From positions 920,001-984,000 of the forward strand of contig CANLUY010000001.1 of assembly GCA_947494435.1 (NCBI GenBank): a stretch of DNA of 64,000 nt. Direction: 5' to 3'. The notes under the pieces were generated by a model, which did no database searches, was not told the origin of the DNA, and saw nothing but the letters and a program-made list of their open reading frames with translations. Source of the DNA: an uncultured Litoreibacter sp. Its GTDB lineage: Bacteria > Pseudomonadota > Alphaproteobacteria > Rhodobacterales > Rhodobacteraceae. Position numbers and translations under genes: made by a program. Positions 1 to 9,140 of this stretch are shown here, in pieces; the stretch's first letter is position 1; each line of letters begins with the position of its first letter.

Positions 1-1
1 A

Positions 2-811
2 CAACTGAAGTTGGACGCTGAAGTTAAAACGGCAGAGTATGGCAAGATCGTAGACTTCAATACCGTCGACTTCGATAAAGACGTCTGCTTCACGTGGAAT
101 GGGACAACCTCAGGTGTGCGTGTTCCAAACAAAGACTCTATTCCTGCTGATCGGGGTGGTTTGACGTTGTGTGATGCGACCTCCGCCGCCTTCGCGATGG
201 AGCTGCCTTGGGATCGTTTGGACGTTACAACCTTCAGCTGGCAGAAGGTATTGGGCGGCGAAGCCGCACATGGCGTTTTGATCCTTTCACCCCGCGCGGT
301 TGAGCGTTTGGAAAGCTACTTGCCAGCTTGGCCATTGCCAAAGATTTTTCGGTTGACCAAAGGCGGAAATCTGATCGACGGAATCTTCACTGGTGCGACA
401 ATCAACACACCCTCGATGCTGTGTGTTGAGGACTATATCTTTGCCCTAAACTGGGCAAAATCGGTAGGCGGCTTGCAAGGGCTGATCGGCCGCGCAGATG
501 CAAATGCAAAGGCCGTCAATGATTTTGCGGACCAGACCGAATGGCTGGCAAATCTGGCAGTCGATCCGGCAACCCAGTCGAACACGTCCGTATGTCTCAA
601 GTTCACCGATGATCGCATTGCAGATGGTGCAGCCTTTGCAAAAGCCGTAGCGAAACGGTTGGATGACGCTGGCGTAGCTTATGATATCGGCGCGTATCGC
701 GATGCCCCTCCCGGTCTACGTATCTGGTGCGGCGCAACGGTAGAAACGTCTGACATTGAAGCTCTGATGCCTTGGATTGCGCACGCCTTTCACGCCGAAA
801 TTTCGGCTTAA
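2..811 (+). CDS. serC: Phosphoserine aminotransferase, C-terminal part (cut by window start)
   Basis: This is the C-terminal 269 residues or so of an alphaproteobacterial-type SerC. SerC transfers an amino group from glutamate to 3-phosphohydroxypyruvate in serine synthesis and also serves pyridoxal phosphate synthesis. The PLP-binding lysine sits in [13 protein letters not shown] (Lys codon at 245-247). The frame is open to the left edge, so the true start lies outside the window. A methionine-like TTG at 11 is not a credible start. serA follows after 33 bases on the same strand, the usual serC-serA operon. Family identity is clear from the active-site block and the neighbour. Confidence 0.95.
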   Translation, partial: QLKLDAEVKTAEYGKIVDFNTVDFDKDVCFTWNGTTSGVRVPNKDSIPADRGGLTLCDATSAAFAMELPWDRLDVTTFSWQKVLGGEAAHGVLILSPRAVERLESYLPAWPLPKIFRLTKGGNLIDGIFTGATINTPSMLCVEDYIFALNWAKSVGGLQGLIGRADANAKAVNDFADQTEWLANLAVDPATQSNTSVCLKFTDDRIADGAAFAKAVAKRLDDAGVAYDIGAYRDAPPGLRIWCGATVETSDIEALMPWIAHAFHAEISA

Positions 812-844
812 TCCCATATTTGATTTCTGAAGGAGGAGCTTCTC

Positions 845-2440
845 ATGGCCCCCAAAGTACTCGTCTCTGACAAACTGTCTGAAACCGCCGTCCAAATCTT
901 CCGCGACCGTGGCATCGACGTAGATTTCATGCCCGACCTAGGTAAAGACAAAGCCGAACTTCTTAAGTTGATCCCGCAGTATGATGGTTTGGCGATCCGG
1001 TCTGCGACAAAAGCAACTGAAAAACTGATCGCCAATGCGAGCAATCTGAAGGTAATCGGACGCGCGGGAATCGGGGTCGACAATGTCGATATTCAAGCCG
1101 CGTCCAAGAAAGGCATCATCGTGATGAACACGCCTTTCGGAAACATGATCACGACTGCAGAGCATGCGATTGCGATGATGTTCGCCGTTGCCCGCCAAAT
1201 CCCCGAAGCGTCTGCCTCCACACACGCCGGCAAATGGGAGAAATCAAAATTTATGGGTGTCGAGCTGACTGGCAAGACACTTGGCGTGATCGGCGCAGGC
1301 AATATTGGCGGTATCGTTTGCGAACGTGGCGTTGGGCTTAAAATGAAAGTGATCGCCTATGATCCGTTCCTGTCTGAAGAACGGGCGAAAAAGCTGAACG
1401 TCACAAAGGTTGAGTTGGACGAGCTTTACGCACGCTCTGACTTCATCACCATGCACGTGCCTGCGACGGACAAAACTCGCGGGATGATCAGCCCTGAAGC
1501 AATCGCAAAGATGAAGGACGGTGTGCGGATCGTGAACTGCGCGCGGGGTGGTTTGGTTGATGAAGAAGCATTGGCAGACGCTCTGAAATCCGGAAAGGTT
1601 GCGGGCGCGGCCTTTGACGTCTTCGCCGTAGAACCGGCAACGGAAAGTCCTTTGTTCAACCTGCCAAACGTGGTTGTGACGCCCCATCTCGGCGCTGCAA
1701 CAACGGAAGCGCAGGAAAACGTCGCGTTGCAAGTTGCAGAACAGATGTCCGACTATTTACTCACCGGGGCTGTCTCCAACGCATTGAACATGCCTTCGGT
1801 GACGGCAGAAGAAGCGAAGGTCATGGGTCCATGGGTCAAACTGGCTGAACATCTTGGCTCCTTCATTGGTCAGATGACCGACGAAGTCATGAAAGACATT
1901 CAGATCACGTATAACGGCTCTGTCTCTGCTATGAACCTTGAAGCGCTGAATTGCGCGGGCGTTGCCGGGATCATGAAAGCAACCAATCCAGACGTGAACA
2001 TGGTCTCAGCACCCGTGATTGCGAAAGAGCGTGGGATAAAGATCAGCACGACAACACAAGACAAGTCAGGCGTCTTTGACGGCTACATCAAGATCAATGT
2101 CGTTACAGATGAGCGCGAGCGCTCTATCGCGGGAACCGTCTTCTCAGATGGTAAGCCGCGGTTCATTCAGATCAAAGGCATCAATATCGACGCTGAGATT
2201 GGCGAGCATATGCTCTACACAACCAATGAAGATGTTCCGGGTATCATCGGCACATTGGGTCAAACCATGGGCGAAAACGGCGTGAACATTGCGAACTTTA
2301 CGCTGGGCCGCTCTGGTGCAGGAAAGGACGCAATTGCCTTGCTTTATGTCGATGCACCTGTGCCAGCGCCTATCCTTAAAAAGCTTGAGGACACGGGTAT
2401 GTTTCAGCAGGTGAAAACGCTGCAATTTGACGTCGCTTAA
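845..2440 (+). CDS. serA: D-3-phosphoglycerate dehydrogenase
   Basis: SerA oxidises 3-phosphoglycerate to 3-phosphohydroxypyruvate with NAD+, the first step of serine synthesis, in the cytoplasm. The 531-residue length fits the long SerA class with an intervening domain and a C-terminal ACT domain. Visible are the Rossmann loop GAGNIGG, the catalytic arginine in NCARGGLVDEEAL, the acid in FDVFAVEP and the catalytic histidine in TPHLGAATTEAQ. The ACT region near the end (TNEDVPGIIGTLGQTMGENG) may allow feedback control by serine, as known for the family. A strong Shine-Dalgarno AGGAGGAG at 831-838 fixes the ATG. It lies directly behind serC and is almost certainly cotranscribed. Confidence 0.97.
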   Translation: MAPKVLVSDKLSETAVQIFRDRGIDVDFMPDLGKDKAELLKLIPQYDGLAIRSATKATEKLIANASNLKVIGRAGIGVDNVDIQAASKKGIIVMNTPFGNMITTAEHAIAMMFAVARQIPEASASTHAGKWEKSKFMGVELTGKTLGVIGAGNIGGIVCERGVGLKMKVIAYDPFLSEERAKKLNVTKVELDELYARSDFITMHVPATDKTRGMISPEAIAKMKDGVRIVNCARGGLVDEEALADALKSGKVAGAAFDVFAVEPATESPLFNLPNVVVTPHLGAATTEAQENVALQVAEQMSDYLLTGAVSNALNMPSVTAEEAKVMGPWVKLAEHLGSFIGQMTDEVMKDIQITYNGSVSAMNLEALNCAGVAGIMKATNPDVNMVSAPVIAKERGIKISTTTQDKSGVFDGYIKINVVTDERERSIAGTVFSDGKPRFIQIKGINIDAEIGEHMLYTTNEDVPGIIGTLGQTMGENGVNIANFTLGRSGAGKDAIALLYVDAPVPAPILKKLEDTGMFQQVKTLQFDVA

Positions 2441-2460
2441 AGCAGCTTTCTTATCATCGG

Positions 2461-2484
2461 CCGCTGGGCATTTTTGTCCGGCGG
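2461..2484. terminator. Stem-loop between convergent serA and a membrane-protein gene
   Basis: Two 10-base arms (2461-2470 and 2475-2484) pair with two G-U wobbles around a TTTT loop. It lies 21 bases after the serA stop and directly abuts the stop of the convergent gene. There is no good U-tract on either side, so termination efficiency is uncertain. A smaller AAAGC/GCTTT hairpin precedes it. Confidence 0.45.
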
Positions 2485-4068
2485 TCAGTCCTTTCGAATA
2501 ACACCTGTGATAGCGGCTGCGGCAAGTGCTGTGACAATCCAGCCAATCGCCATCGCAAACCAGCGGATCCACCATCCAATACGGCCCCAGTCTGACCGTG
2601 ACGTAGACGGGGCCCATGCACCTTCCTGACCGAGTTGGACCAATGGAACGACAAGGTCAGCTGCATAGGCATAGGCGTTAAACGTCTCCCAATCCTGACC
2701 AGCTTGGCCCGGTGACGACCAAAAGACCGCCGGATTTTCAGGATGCGTTTCCGTGGCCGATATCCACCCATCTGAGATCAGAATTGGCGCGGCGTTCGGG
2801 GCCATATCGCCTGCTTTCCACGTTTGCTCAAAAAACCATCCCAGACTCAGGATCAGCAACACGGCAATCACGGCTGCGCGCGCAGGCCGATATCCGTAAC
2901 CAATGCTGAATCTCAAGAATGTGTCATTAATCCAAGAGAGTGCGCGCCAGCCAACAAAGCCACCTCTTTCAGCCGCCAATCGACGGTTTTCGGCTTTAAG
3001 CAAACGTTCCTTATTCATCAAAACCGTTCTCGCGTCGTTGCGATGCCCCATGCGGTTCATCACATAGGCCAATTGTTCATACGGTTGGGCAATAAAGGGC
3101 ATGTCTTTTGGCCTGCGGTTGAGCCAGTCCAGTCTTGACTGGATGCCAATCTCTGCATGCCTTGAGAAATCCGAATAGGTAAACCCGTCCAGTCGGACTG
3201 GATAAGCAGCGCCGGGACCAACAGGTTCATCCTTCAGGCGTGTGACATGTGCACCTGCCAAGTTGAGTATCCCACGTGAAATATGGTTTGTTTTCAGAAA
3301 TAAAATGCCGCCCACTTTCGCCCGTGCCAAACTGATCGCAATGCCTGAGCCATGTTCTTCGGTCGCGCCAAAAACTGCGCCTGAAAGGCTTAAGTCATTC
3401 AAAGTGATCGCGGTGTTTGTCAGAAACAAATCATGCTCAACCCGCGCCGAGGACATGAAGATCTGCCCCGTGACTATGAGCGTCGTGTCTCCATCGGCAT
3501 AAGGGTAATTCCCAAAGAACACAGACCCTTTCACCCGCAGTGACGGCGCAAAGATTGCATCTTGCCCGGCTGCTTCGATCTTGGCGTCGCAGACTTGCAG
3601 ATCTCCATTGATCGTTGCACCGGATAAGCTCAACTCACCCTCAATATGTGTTCCCGAGCGGAAATACACAGACCCCGAGAATGCGGCATTGTCAGCTGAG
3701 ACATCACTCAATCTGCATCCAGAGATGTGGAGACCCCGCAAAGACGCATTGATGAGATTCATCGGGTCAGGCAAGCGGCAAGCGGTAAGTGAGATATCAC
3801 GCTGACTGTCGCAGCCTTGCAGATCAAGCGCCCCAACGATCCACGCCCCGCGCAGCCGGATACCTTTGTCATGCAAAGGGTGCGACAGTAGAAGAAAGCG
3901 GATAAGATCAGCGCGCACCTGCACATCCTCGCTGCATTTTGCAGGCAATGTGCCAGCCGCCAGCACCGTTCTATTTGGCAACACGGCCTCTTCAACTAGC
4001 TTTTGTTCTGCAGGGGAGAGTGGTTCGAATTGCTTAAGGTCGATCATGTTGCCGACCAAACCACGCAA
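2485..4068 (-). CDS. Beta-helix-like repeat protein with C-terminal membrane segments, unknown function
   Basis: A 527-residue protein I cannot assign a function. Residues from about 70 to 290 are built from imperfect short repeats of the kind LxLxGAxIxGxLxL, as in pentapeptide-repeat or other right-handed beta-helix proteins. A charged helical stretch follows (about 335-375, including MNKERLLKAENRRLAAERGG). Two hydrophobic segments then appear: one near 400-415 (AAVIAVLLILSLGWFF) and one at the C-terminus (WFAMAIGWIVTALAAAAI). Similar repeat proteins are sometimes labelled membrane-associated oxidoreductase, but no redox motif is visible here. The start may be the TTG at 4068, with GGGGGTGAG just upstream and 3 bases after the previous stop, or the ATG at 4047. 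It is probably cotranscribed with the 65-residue gene upstream. Confidence 0.7.
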   Translation of the reverse strand: MRGLVGNMIDLKQFEPLSPAEQKLVEEAVLPNRTVLAAGTLPAKCSEDVQVRADLIRFLLLSHPLHDKGIRLRGAWIVGALDLQGCDSQRDISLTACRLPDPMNLINASLRGLHISGCRLSDVSADNAAFSGSVYFRSGTHIEGELSLSGATINGDLQVCDAKIEAAGQDAIFAPSLRVKGSVFFGNYPYADGDTTLIVTGQIFMSSARVEHDLFLTNTAITLNDLSLSGAVFGATEEHGSGIAISLARAKVGGILFLKTNHISRGILNLAGAHVTRLKDEPVGPGAAYPVRLDGFTYSDFSRHAEIGIQSRLDWLNRRPKDMPFIAQPYEQLAYVMNRMGHRNDARTVLMNKERLLKAENRRLAAERGGFVGWRALSWINDTFLRFSIGYGYRPARAAVIAVLLILSLGWFFEQTWKAGDMAPNAAPILISDGWISATETHPENPAVFWSSPGQAGQDWETFNAYAYAADLVVPLVQLGQEGAWAPSTSRSDWGRIGWWIRWFAMAIGWIVTALAAAAITGVIRKD

Positions 4069-4071
4069 GTC

Positions 4072-4269
4072 TCACCCCCGCAACAGTTTCCAAAGAGAGG
4101 TTCCGCCCAGAAACACAGCAAACCCACCGCCAAACACGAATAGCTCAATCCCGACGAGACTACGCGGGACCCCTTTGATCGCCATCGCGATGATTAACAA
4201 TCCAAGGATAACTGCGCTCATGAGTATGCGAAATTTTAACTCGGAACGGCTGGGGCCAAATTTGTTCAT
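4072..4269 (-). CDS. Small two-helix membrane protein, unknown function
   Basis: A 65-residue protein with two hydrophobic segments, about residues 14-30 (ILMSAVILGLLIIAMAI) and 38-58 (VGIELFVFGGGFAVFLGGTSL), joined by a short loop. No family is recognised. It ends 3 bases before the TTG start of the large repeat/membrane protein on the same strand, so the two are likely one transcript. The protein could be a membrane partner of its neighbour, which is inference from position only. Confidence 0.6.
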   Translation of the reverse strand: MNKFGPSRSELKFRILMSAVILGLLIIAMAIKGVPRSLVGIELFVFGGGFAVFLGGTSLWKLLRG

Positions 4270-4367
4270 ACAACGGAGCTAGGCAGTGAGTCAGGAATGT
4301 CACGAATATTAGTGTCACATGCGTGGCGAGTTTACAGAAGCCACTCCGCTGTGATTCCGTTTGGCTC

Positions 4368-4928
4368 ATGAAAAAGAGCTATGTCCCCTACGTTGCGACC
4401 TTGCTGGTCATTGTCGCGACAGCGGCAATCCTGTTGTGGATGGGTCGCATTCCAATGTGTAAGTGCGGCTATATCAAGCTTCTGCATTTGGAGACGATGA
4501 GTTCCGAAAATTCTCAGCATATCGCGGATTGGTATACGCCTAGCCATGTCTTGCACGGGTTTATTTTTTACTTTGTGCTTTGGCTTGTGGCTCGGCGCAT
4601 CAGTCTTGGATGGCGCCTGACAATCGCCACGATTGTTGAGGCCGCTTGGGAGATCGCAGAAAACACAGATGCAGTCATCAATCGGTATCGCGAAGTTACG
4701 ATTGCCTTGGACTATTTCGGCGATTCCGTCCTGAATTCAGTTTTTGATATTCTTGCCATGATCGCAGGATTTTATGCCGCAAAACTGCTGCCTGTTTGGG
4801 CCAGCATTGCGATCATCATCTTTGCTGAGGCCTTCGTGATATACATGATACGCGATGGGCTCGCCCTTAACGTGATCATGCTACTCTATCCGTTGGACGC
4901 AATCCGTGAGTGGCAAGCGGCCGGGTAA
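4368..4928 (+). CDS. UPF0314/DUF2585 family integral membrane protein
   Basis: A 186-residue membrane protein matching the DUF2585 (UPF0314) family, which is widespread in Alphaproteobacteria and of unknown function. The family hallmark is the segment MGRIPMCKCGYIKL near the first helix, followed by a HVLHGFIFYFVLWLVARR helix and a WEIAENTDAVINRYRE loop rich in conserved polar residues. About five hydrophobic segments are visible. The ATG at 4368 puts the first helix at the N-terminus; an in-frame extension to 4323 would add a non-hydrophobic leader and is unlikely. It is divergent from the 65-residue membrane gene and convergent with the metalloprotease gene, whose stop lies 3 bases away. 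Confidence 0.85.
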   Translation: MKKSYVPYVATLLVIVATAAILLWMGRIPMCKCGYIKLLHLETMSSENSQHIADWYTPSHVLHGFIFYFVLWLVARRISLGWRLTIATIVEAAWEIAENTDAVINRYREVTIALDYFGDSVLNSVFDILAMIAGFYAAKLLPVWASIAIIIFAEAFVIYMIRDGLALNVIMLLYPLDAIREWQAAG

Positions 4929-4931
4929 ACG

Positions 4932-6020
4932 TTACGCAGAACGACGACGGTAAGACAGGGCTCCAAGACCCGCCAATGCAAGCACCATTGACCAAGCAGA
5001 CCCGGCAAGAGGAACGGCCGAAACACTATTGTTTGACTGCTCGTTGAAAAACCAATTCGAGTCAGAGTTAAAGAAAATCTGCGCGCTCGAAATGGACGTA
5101 TGATCAGTGGCAAACATCGTGCCGCTGAACAAAGTCGAAGCAAAACTTGTTTGCGCGTTATCAAAGCCGATCAAAATGTCAGCTTCCATCGCCTCACCGA
5201 TGAAGTTCAGTGTGAATGTGTAGTCATCTGCAGTTCCGGCAATCTCATCCACACCTGATTGTGCGTAGCGGACCCCGACCACGTCGTCGGCCGCAAGTGT
5301 ACGTTGGGTTTCGCCGTTCTGAGTGCCCTGCTGCATGACAGCTTCTGTGTCACCATACCCAAGATGGTTGGCGACCGCGCGACCGGCGCTTGCCGCAAAA
5401 TTGTCACCGCGTGGCAGGTCAGCCAAATCACGACTGTAAGTCGTCGAGTCGATGACACCGAGGTCAGTTGCAAACGGGTCATTATCCGCAATTCGGAACA
5501 GGTTCAGATTCACATCGTCGCCACGATTGTCATCCGCGGAGCCGATGACTGTGTCGCGGCCTGCATCAAGATCAAAAGTGTTATTCGCGCCATCAGTAGA
5601 CATCGCAAAATCCTGATCGGCGTCAGGTAAATTGGATTCGCTCGCGAGATTCGTGTGCCCTAAGCCAAGGGCATGTCCCATCTCATGCAAAAGCACAGAT
5701 TCAAAATCAAATGCGTTCGCGGAAATCTGGCCGAACTGGACGTTGTTCACCGTCGGGGTCAAAGCGTTCCAAGTGTTTATGACATTCTGTACAGAGACAG
5801 CCATCTCAGAAGCAAAGAGGCTTGCCATATCTATACCGACGGAGATTTCAAAGCTTCCGCCTGTTCCGTTGTAGCCGCCCGCATGCGTTACGACGTCGAC
5901 GCCGTTTGCCTCACCTGCAAACACATAAGTTGCGGCAGTTGCGTTTTCAGTCGCAGAGAACATAGCAAGTGCAGATAGCGCGCAAGCCGTCAGGGATTTA
6001 GGTGTTTTTCTAATTGGCAT
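4932..6020 (-). CDS. Secreted matrixin-like zinc metalloprotease with VPLPA-CTERM-type sorting tail
   Basis: A 362-residue exported protein. The N-terminal signal peptide is about residues 1-29, ending ATA. The zinc-binding catalytic motif HEMGHALGLGH (His112, Glu113, His116, His122) is the metzincin pattern. The C-terminus reads VSAVPLAGSAWSMVLALAG then LGALSYRRRSA: a VPL motif with a conserved Trp, one hydrophobic helix and an arginine cluster. This is the layout of VPLPA/PEP-CTERM tails, which are processed by exosortase-type enzymes, so the mature enzyme is probably released or attached at the surface (inference). The middle is rich in Asp and Asn (DAGRDTVIGSADDNRGDD) and may bind calcium. 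No exosortase gene is in the window. The 190-base upstream gap (6021-6210) carries a 6-base inverted repeat (6184-6196) and no gene. Confidence 0.85.
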   Translation of the reverse strand: MPIRKTPKSLTACALSALAMFSATENATAATYVFAGEANGVDVVTHAGGYNGTGGSFEISVGIDMASLFASEMAVSVQNVINTWNALTPTVNNVQFGQISANAFDFESVLLHEMGHALGLGHTNLASESNLPDADQDFAMSTDGANNTFDLDAGRDTVIGSADDNRGDDVNLNLFRIADNDPFATDLGVIDSTTYSRDLADLPRGDNFAASAGRAVANHLGYGDTEAVMQQGTQNGETQRTLAADDVVGVRYAQSGVDEIAGTADDYTFTLNFIGEAMEADILIGFDNAQTSFASTLFSGTMFATDHTSISSAQIFFNSDSNWFFNEQSNNSVSAVPLAGSAWSMVLALAGLGALSYRRRSA

Positions 6021-6210
6021 TAGCGGCTTCTATATACTCAGAATTGTCATCTTCGTTGAACACGATAACTTTAAGTAAAATTGGACATTTTCATGACCGG
6101 CTTGGGAAATCTCTGCCAAGATTCAGTAGTTTCGCAGAAAGGCCAACGCCATTATGGCCAGTTAGGAAACAATGCTAATTCTTAACGAAATTCGTTTCTA
6201 GATTGGCAAT

Positions 6211-7875
6211 TTAAGCGGTCTGGCCTTCTTGCAGTCCTAGTTGTTTGACTACCTCCGCCCTCATTACGAACTTCTGGGGTTTGCCGGTCACCGTCATCGG
6301 GATCACATCGACAAACTGGACATGTGTCGGCACTTTGAAGTGGGCAATCTTGCCTGCGCAGAACTCTTTCACCTTGGCTTCATCGGTAGAGTGATCTGGT
6401 TTGGTGATGATCCAAGCAACCGCGATCTCTCCAAACTTTTCGTCTGGGACGCCAAAGACCTGAACCTGACTAACCGCAGGATGGGTGTAAAGAAATTCTT
6501 CGATCTCGCGCGGATAGATATTCTCCCCTCCGCGCACGATCATGTCCTTTAGGCGTCCAGTAATATTGACGTATCCTTCCGGATCCATACGCGCCAGATC
6601 ACCGCTATGCAGCCAGCCATCTTTGTCTATTGTCTCCGCAGTGCGTTGACGTTCATCCCAATAGCCCTGCATCACCGAATACCCACGCGTCCACAGCTCC
6701 CCCTGCTCGCCAACGGGAACGGTATGTCCGACCTCATCGACAAGTTTCACCTCAACATGCGGATGGATACGTCCAACGGAGGTCACCCTTTTTTCTACGG
6801 GATCATCAGTATTGCTTTGGAAGGAGACCGGGCTTGTCTCTGTCATGCCATAGGCAATCGTAACACCGGTCATGTGCATCTTGGATTGCACTTCGCGCAT
6901 CACCTCGATCGGGCACGGGGCACCTGCCATGATACCTGTGCGCAGCGTTGTCAGGTCGAACGACGCAAACTCCTTATGCTCCAACATGCCTACAAACATC
7001 GTCGGAACCCCGTAGCACGCCGTGCATTGCTCTGCCTCAAGTTGCACAAGCGTAGTTAGAGGATCGAACCCTTCGGACGGTACAATCATCGCGGCACCTT
7101 TCGTAACGCAGCCCAGCGTCCCCATGACCATACCAAAGCAATGATAGAACGGGACGGGAATACAGAGCCGGTCCTGCTCCGACATCTCCAATGCTTGGGT
7201 CGTGAAATGGGCATTGTTTACGATGTTACGATGGGTCAACGTGGCGCCCTTTGGGTGTCCAGTTGTACCGCTCGTGAATTGGATATTGATCGGATCGTCA
7301 GGGTGCAGTGACGCAGTAATATTATCGAGCAGGTCCGTATCTGCTTCGTGCAGCAAATCATCAAAGGACAACATACCTACGTGGATATCTGAACCCATAC
7401 AAATGGTATGAGCCAATAGCGGAAGTTTCTCCGCTCCGAGTTCCGAAAGCATGCCCGTGTAATTGGAACTCTTGAACGCACGCGCTGTTATGATGCCACT
7501 GCAGCCAACTTTGTTCAGCGCGTATTCAAGTTCATGCAGACGGTATGCGGGGTTGATATTAACGAGGATCAACCCGATCCGCGCTGTCGCAAATTGAGTG
7601 AGGAGCCATTCGTAGCGGTTCGGCGACCAGATGCCGACGCGATCTCCCTTCCGAAAACCCAAGGACAGCAAGCCAGTCGCAAGACGGTCAACATCAGTTG
7701 CAAACTCGGTGTAGCTTCGCCGAATGCCCTGCTCTGCAAACACTGCGGCATCTCGCGCTCCATGCGTCTTCACTGTATCCAACAGAACCCGTGGCAGCGT
7801 CTGGTCGATCATGGGCGCATCACTTAGGCCCTTTACATGGGATAGACCCGACTGCGGCGCACGTGCTGGTTTCAT
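6211..7875 (-). CDS. AMP-binding acyl-CoA synthetase (ACSF2-like)
   Basis: A 554-residue ANL-superfamily enzyme that activates a carboxylic acid as the acyl-adenylate and transfers it to CoA. The P-loop-like motif is FTSGTTGHPKGATLTHRN, the A5 motif is AYGMTETSPVSF, the A7 motif is HSGDLARMD, and the A10 lysine lies in PMTVTGKPQKF near the C-terminus. The overall pattern resembles medium-chain acyl-CoA synthetases of the ACSF2 group, but substrate length cannot be read from sequence. GGGGAGG directly upstream of the ATG at 7875 supports the start. It is divergent from a thiolase gene with 89 bases between, which suggests shared control of acyl-CoA metabolism. Confidence 0.9.
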   Translation of the reverse strand: MKPARAPQSGLSHVKGLSDAPMIDQTLPRVLLDTVKTHGARDAAVFAEQGIRRSYTEFATDVDRLATGLLSLGFRKGDRVGIWSPNRYEWLLTQFATARIGLILVNINPAYRLHELEYALNKVGCSGIITARAFKSSNYTGMLSELGAEKLPLLAHTICMGSDIHVGMLSFDDLLHEADTDLLDNITASLHPDDPINIQFTSGTTGHPKGATLTHRNIVNNAHFTTQALEMSEQDRLCIPVPFYHCFGMVMGTLGCVTKGAAMIVPSEGFDPLTTLVQLEAEQCTACYGVPTMFVGMLEHKEFASFDLTTLRTGIMAGAPCPIEVMREVQSKMHMTGVTIAYGMTETSPVSFQSNTDDPVEKRVTSVGRIHPHVEVKLVDEVGHTVPVGEQGELWTRGYSVMQGYWDERQRTAETIDKDGWLHSGDLARMDPEGYVNITGRLKDMIVRGGENIYPREIEEFLYTHPAVSQVQVFGVPDEKFGEIAVAWIITKPDHSTDEAKVKEFCAGKIAHFKVPTHVQFVDVIPMTVTGKPQKFVMRAEVVKQLGLQEGQTA

Positions 7876-7964
7876 CTCATCCTCCCCTGCGACGCCGCGT
7901 TATAGCTGACGTGACGTTCGTGTTAAATTAGACTGCCTGCAACATTTGCAAAGGACCAGACTTC

Positions 7965-9140
7965 ATGAGCGATATCGTCATTCTCAGCGGAACACGGACA
8001 GCCATTGGCACATTTGGTGGCGCACTCGCCGGAACCGCCCCGATTGATCTGGCAACAGCCGTCAACGAAAGCGCGATGGAGCGCGCGGGCGTTGCACCGG
8101 AACAGATCGGTCATGTGGCCTACGGACATGTCATTAATACCGAACCGCGGGATATGTACTTGTCGCGTGTTAGCGCGATGCAAGCCGGCGTGCCAGACAC
8201 AGTTCCGGCCATGAACGTGAACCGTCTTTGTGGCTCTGGTGTTCAGGCAATCGTTTCAGTCATTCAGTCGCTGATGTTGGGCGACGCTGATTTTGGGCTG
8301 GCTGGTGGTGCGGAGAACATGAGCCGCTCCCCCTATATTCTGCCACAAGCGCGGTGGGGGCAGAAAATGGGTGACGCTGGCGCACAGGACATGATGCTCG
8401 GTGCCCTGAATTGCCCGTTCGGAACAGGCCATATGGGCGTCACCGCTGAGAATGTCGCGAAGGAACACGATATTTCTCGCGAAGCACAAGATGCTTTTGC
8501 GCTGGAAAGTCAGCAACGCGCGGCAAAGGCGATTGAGGCGGGTTACTTTAAAGAGCAGATCACACCTATCGAGGTCCGTGTGAAGCGCGACATGGTGGCA
8601 TTTGAAGTAGATGAGCATCCCAAAGCCTCAACCATGGAATCCCTTGGCGGTCTTCGCACGGTCTTCCAAAAGGATGGCACAGTCACAGCGGGCAATGCGT
8701 CCGGGATCAATGACGGTGCAGGTGCCCTTGTTCTGGCCCGCGCTGATGCAGCAGAAAAGGCAGGCTTAAAGCCGCGTGCGCGTGTCATTGGATATGCGCA
8801 TGCGGGCGTTCGTCCTGAAGTTATGGGCATCGGTCCCGTCCCCGCTGTTGAAAACCTGCTTGCTAAAACCGGGCTCAACGCATCGGACTTTGACGTCATT
8901 GAGTCCAATGAAGCTTTCGCCGCGCAAGCGCTGGCTGTGAGCAAGGGTCTGGATTTGGATCCCGCTAATGTGAACCCGAATGGCGGCGCGATTGCACTCG
9001 GCCACCCTGTTGGTGCCACAGGCGCGATCATTACGGTCAAAGCCCTGCATGAGCTGGAACGCATTGGTGGATCAAAAGCACTCATCACCATGTGCATTGG
9101 TGGAGGTCAGGGCATCGCCTTGGCGATTGAGCTGGTCTAA
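7965..9140 (+). CDS. Acetyl-CoA acetyltransferase (thiolase)
   Basis: A 391-residue thiolase that condenses or cleaves acyl-CoA and acetyl-CoA. The nucleophilic cysteine is in NRLCGSGVQA, the active-site histidine in GGAIALGHPVGATGA and the second cysteine in MCIGGGQG. The N-terminal block and length resemble the biosynthetic/beta-ketothiolase group (PhaA or BktB-like) that feeds polyhydroxyalkanoate or short-chain beta-oxidation; which one is not decidable. AAGGAC precedes the ATG. Its stop codon overlaps that of the convergent pbpC by 4 bases (CTAA). Confidence 0.93.
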   Translation: MSDIVILSGTRTAIGTFGGALAGTAPIDLATAVNESAMERAGVAPEQIGHVAYGHVINTEPRDMYLSRVSAMQAGVPDTVPAMNVNRLCGSGVQAIVSVIQSLMLGDADFGLAGGAENMSRSPYILPQARWGQKMGDAGAQDMMLGALNCPFGTGHMGVTAENVAKEHDISREAQDAFALESQQRAAKAIEAGYFKEQITPIEVRVKRDMVAFEVDEHPKASTMESLGGLRTVFQKDGTVTAGNASGINDGAGALVLARADAAEKAGLKPRARVIGYAHAGVRPEVMGIGPVPAVENLLAKTGLNASDFDVIESNEAFAAQALAVSKGLDLDPANVNPNGGAIALGHPVGATGAIITVKALHELERIGGSKALITMCIGGGQGIALAIELV

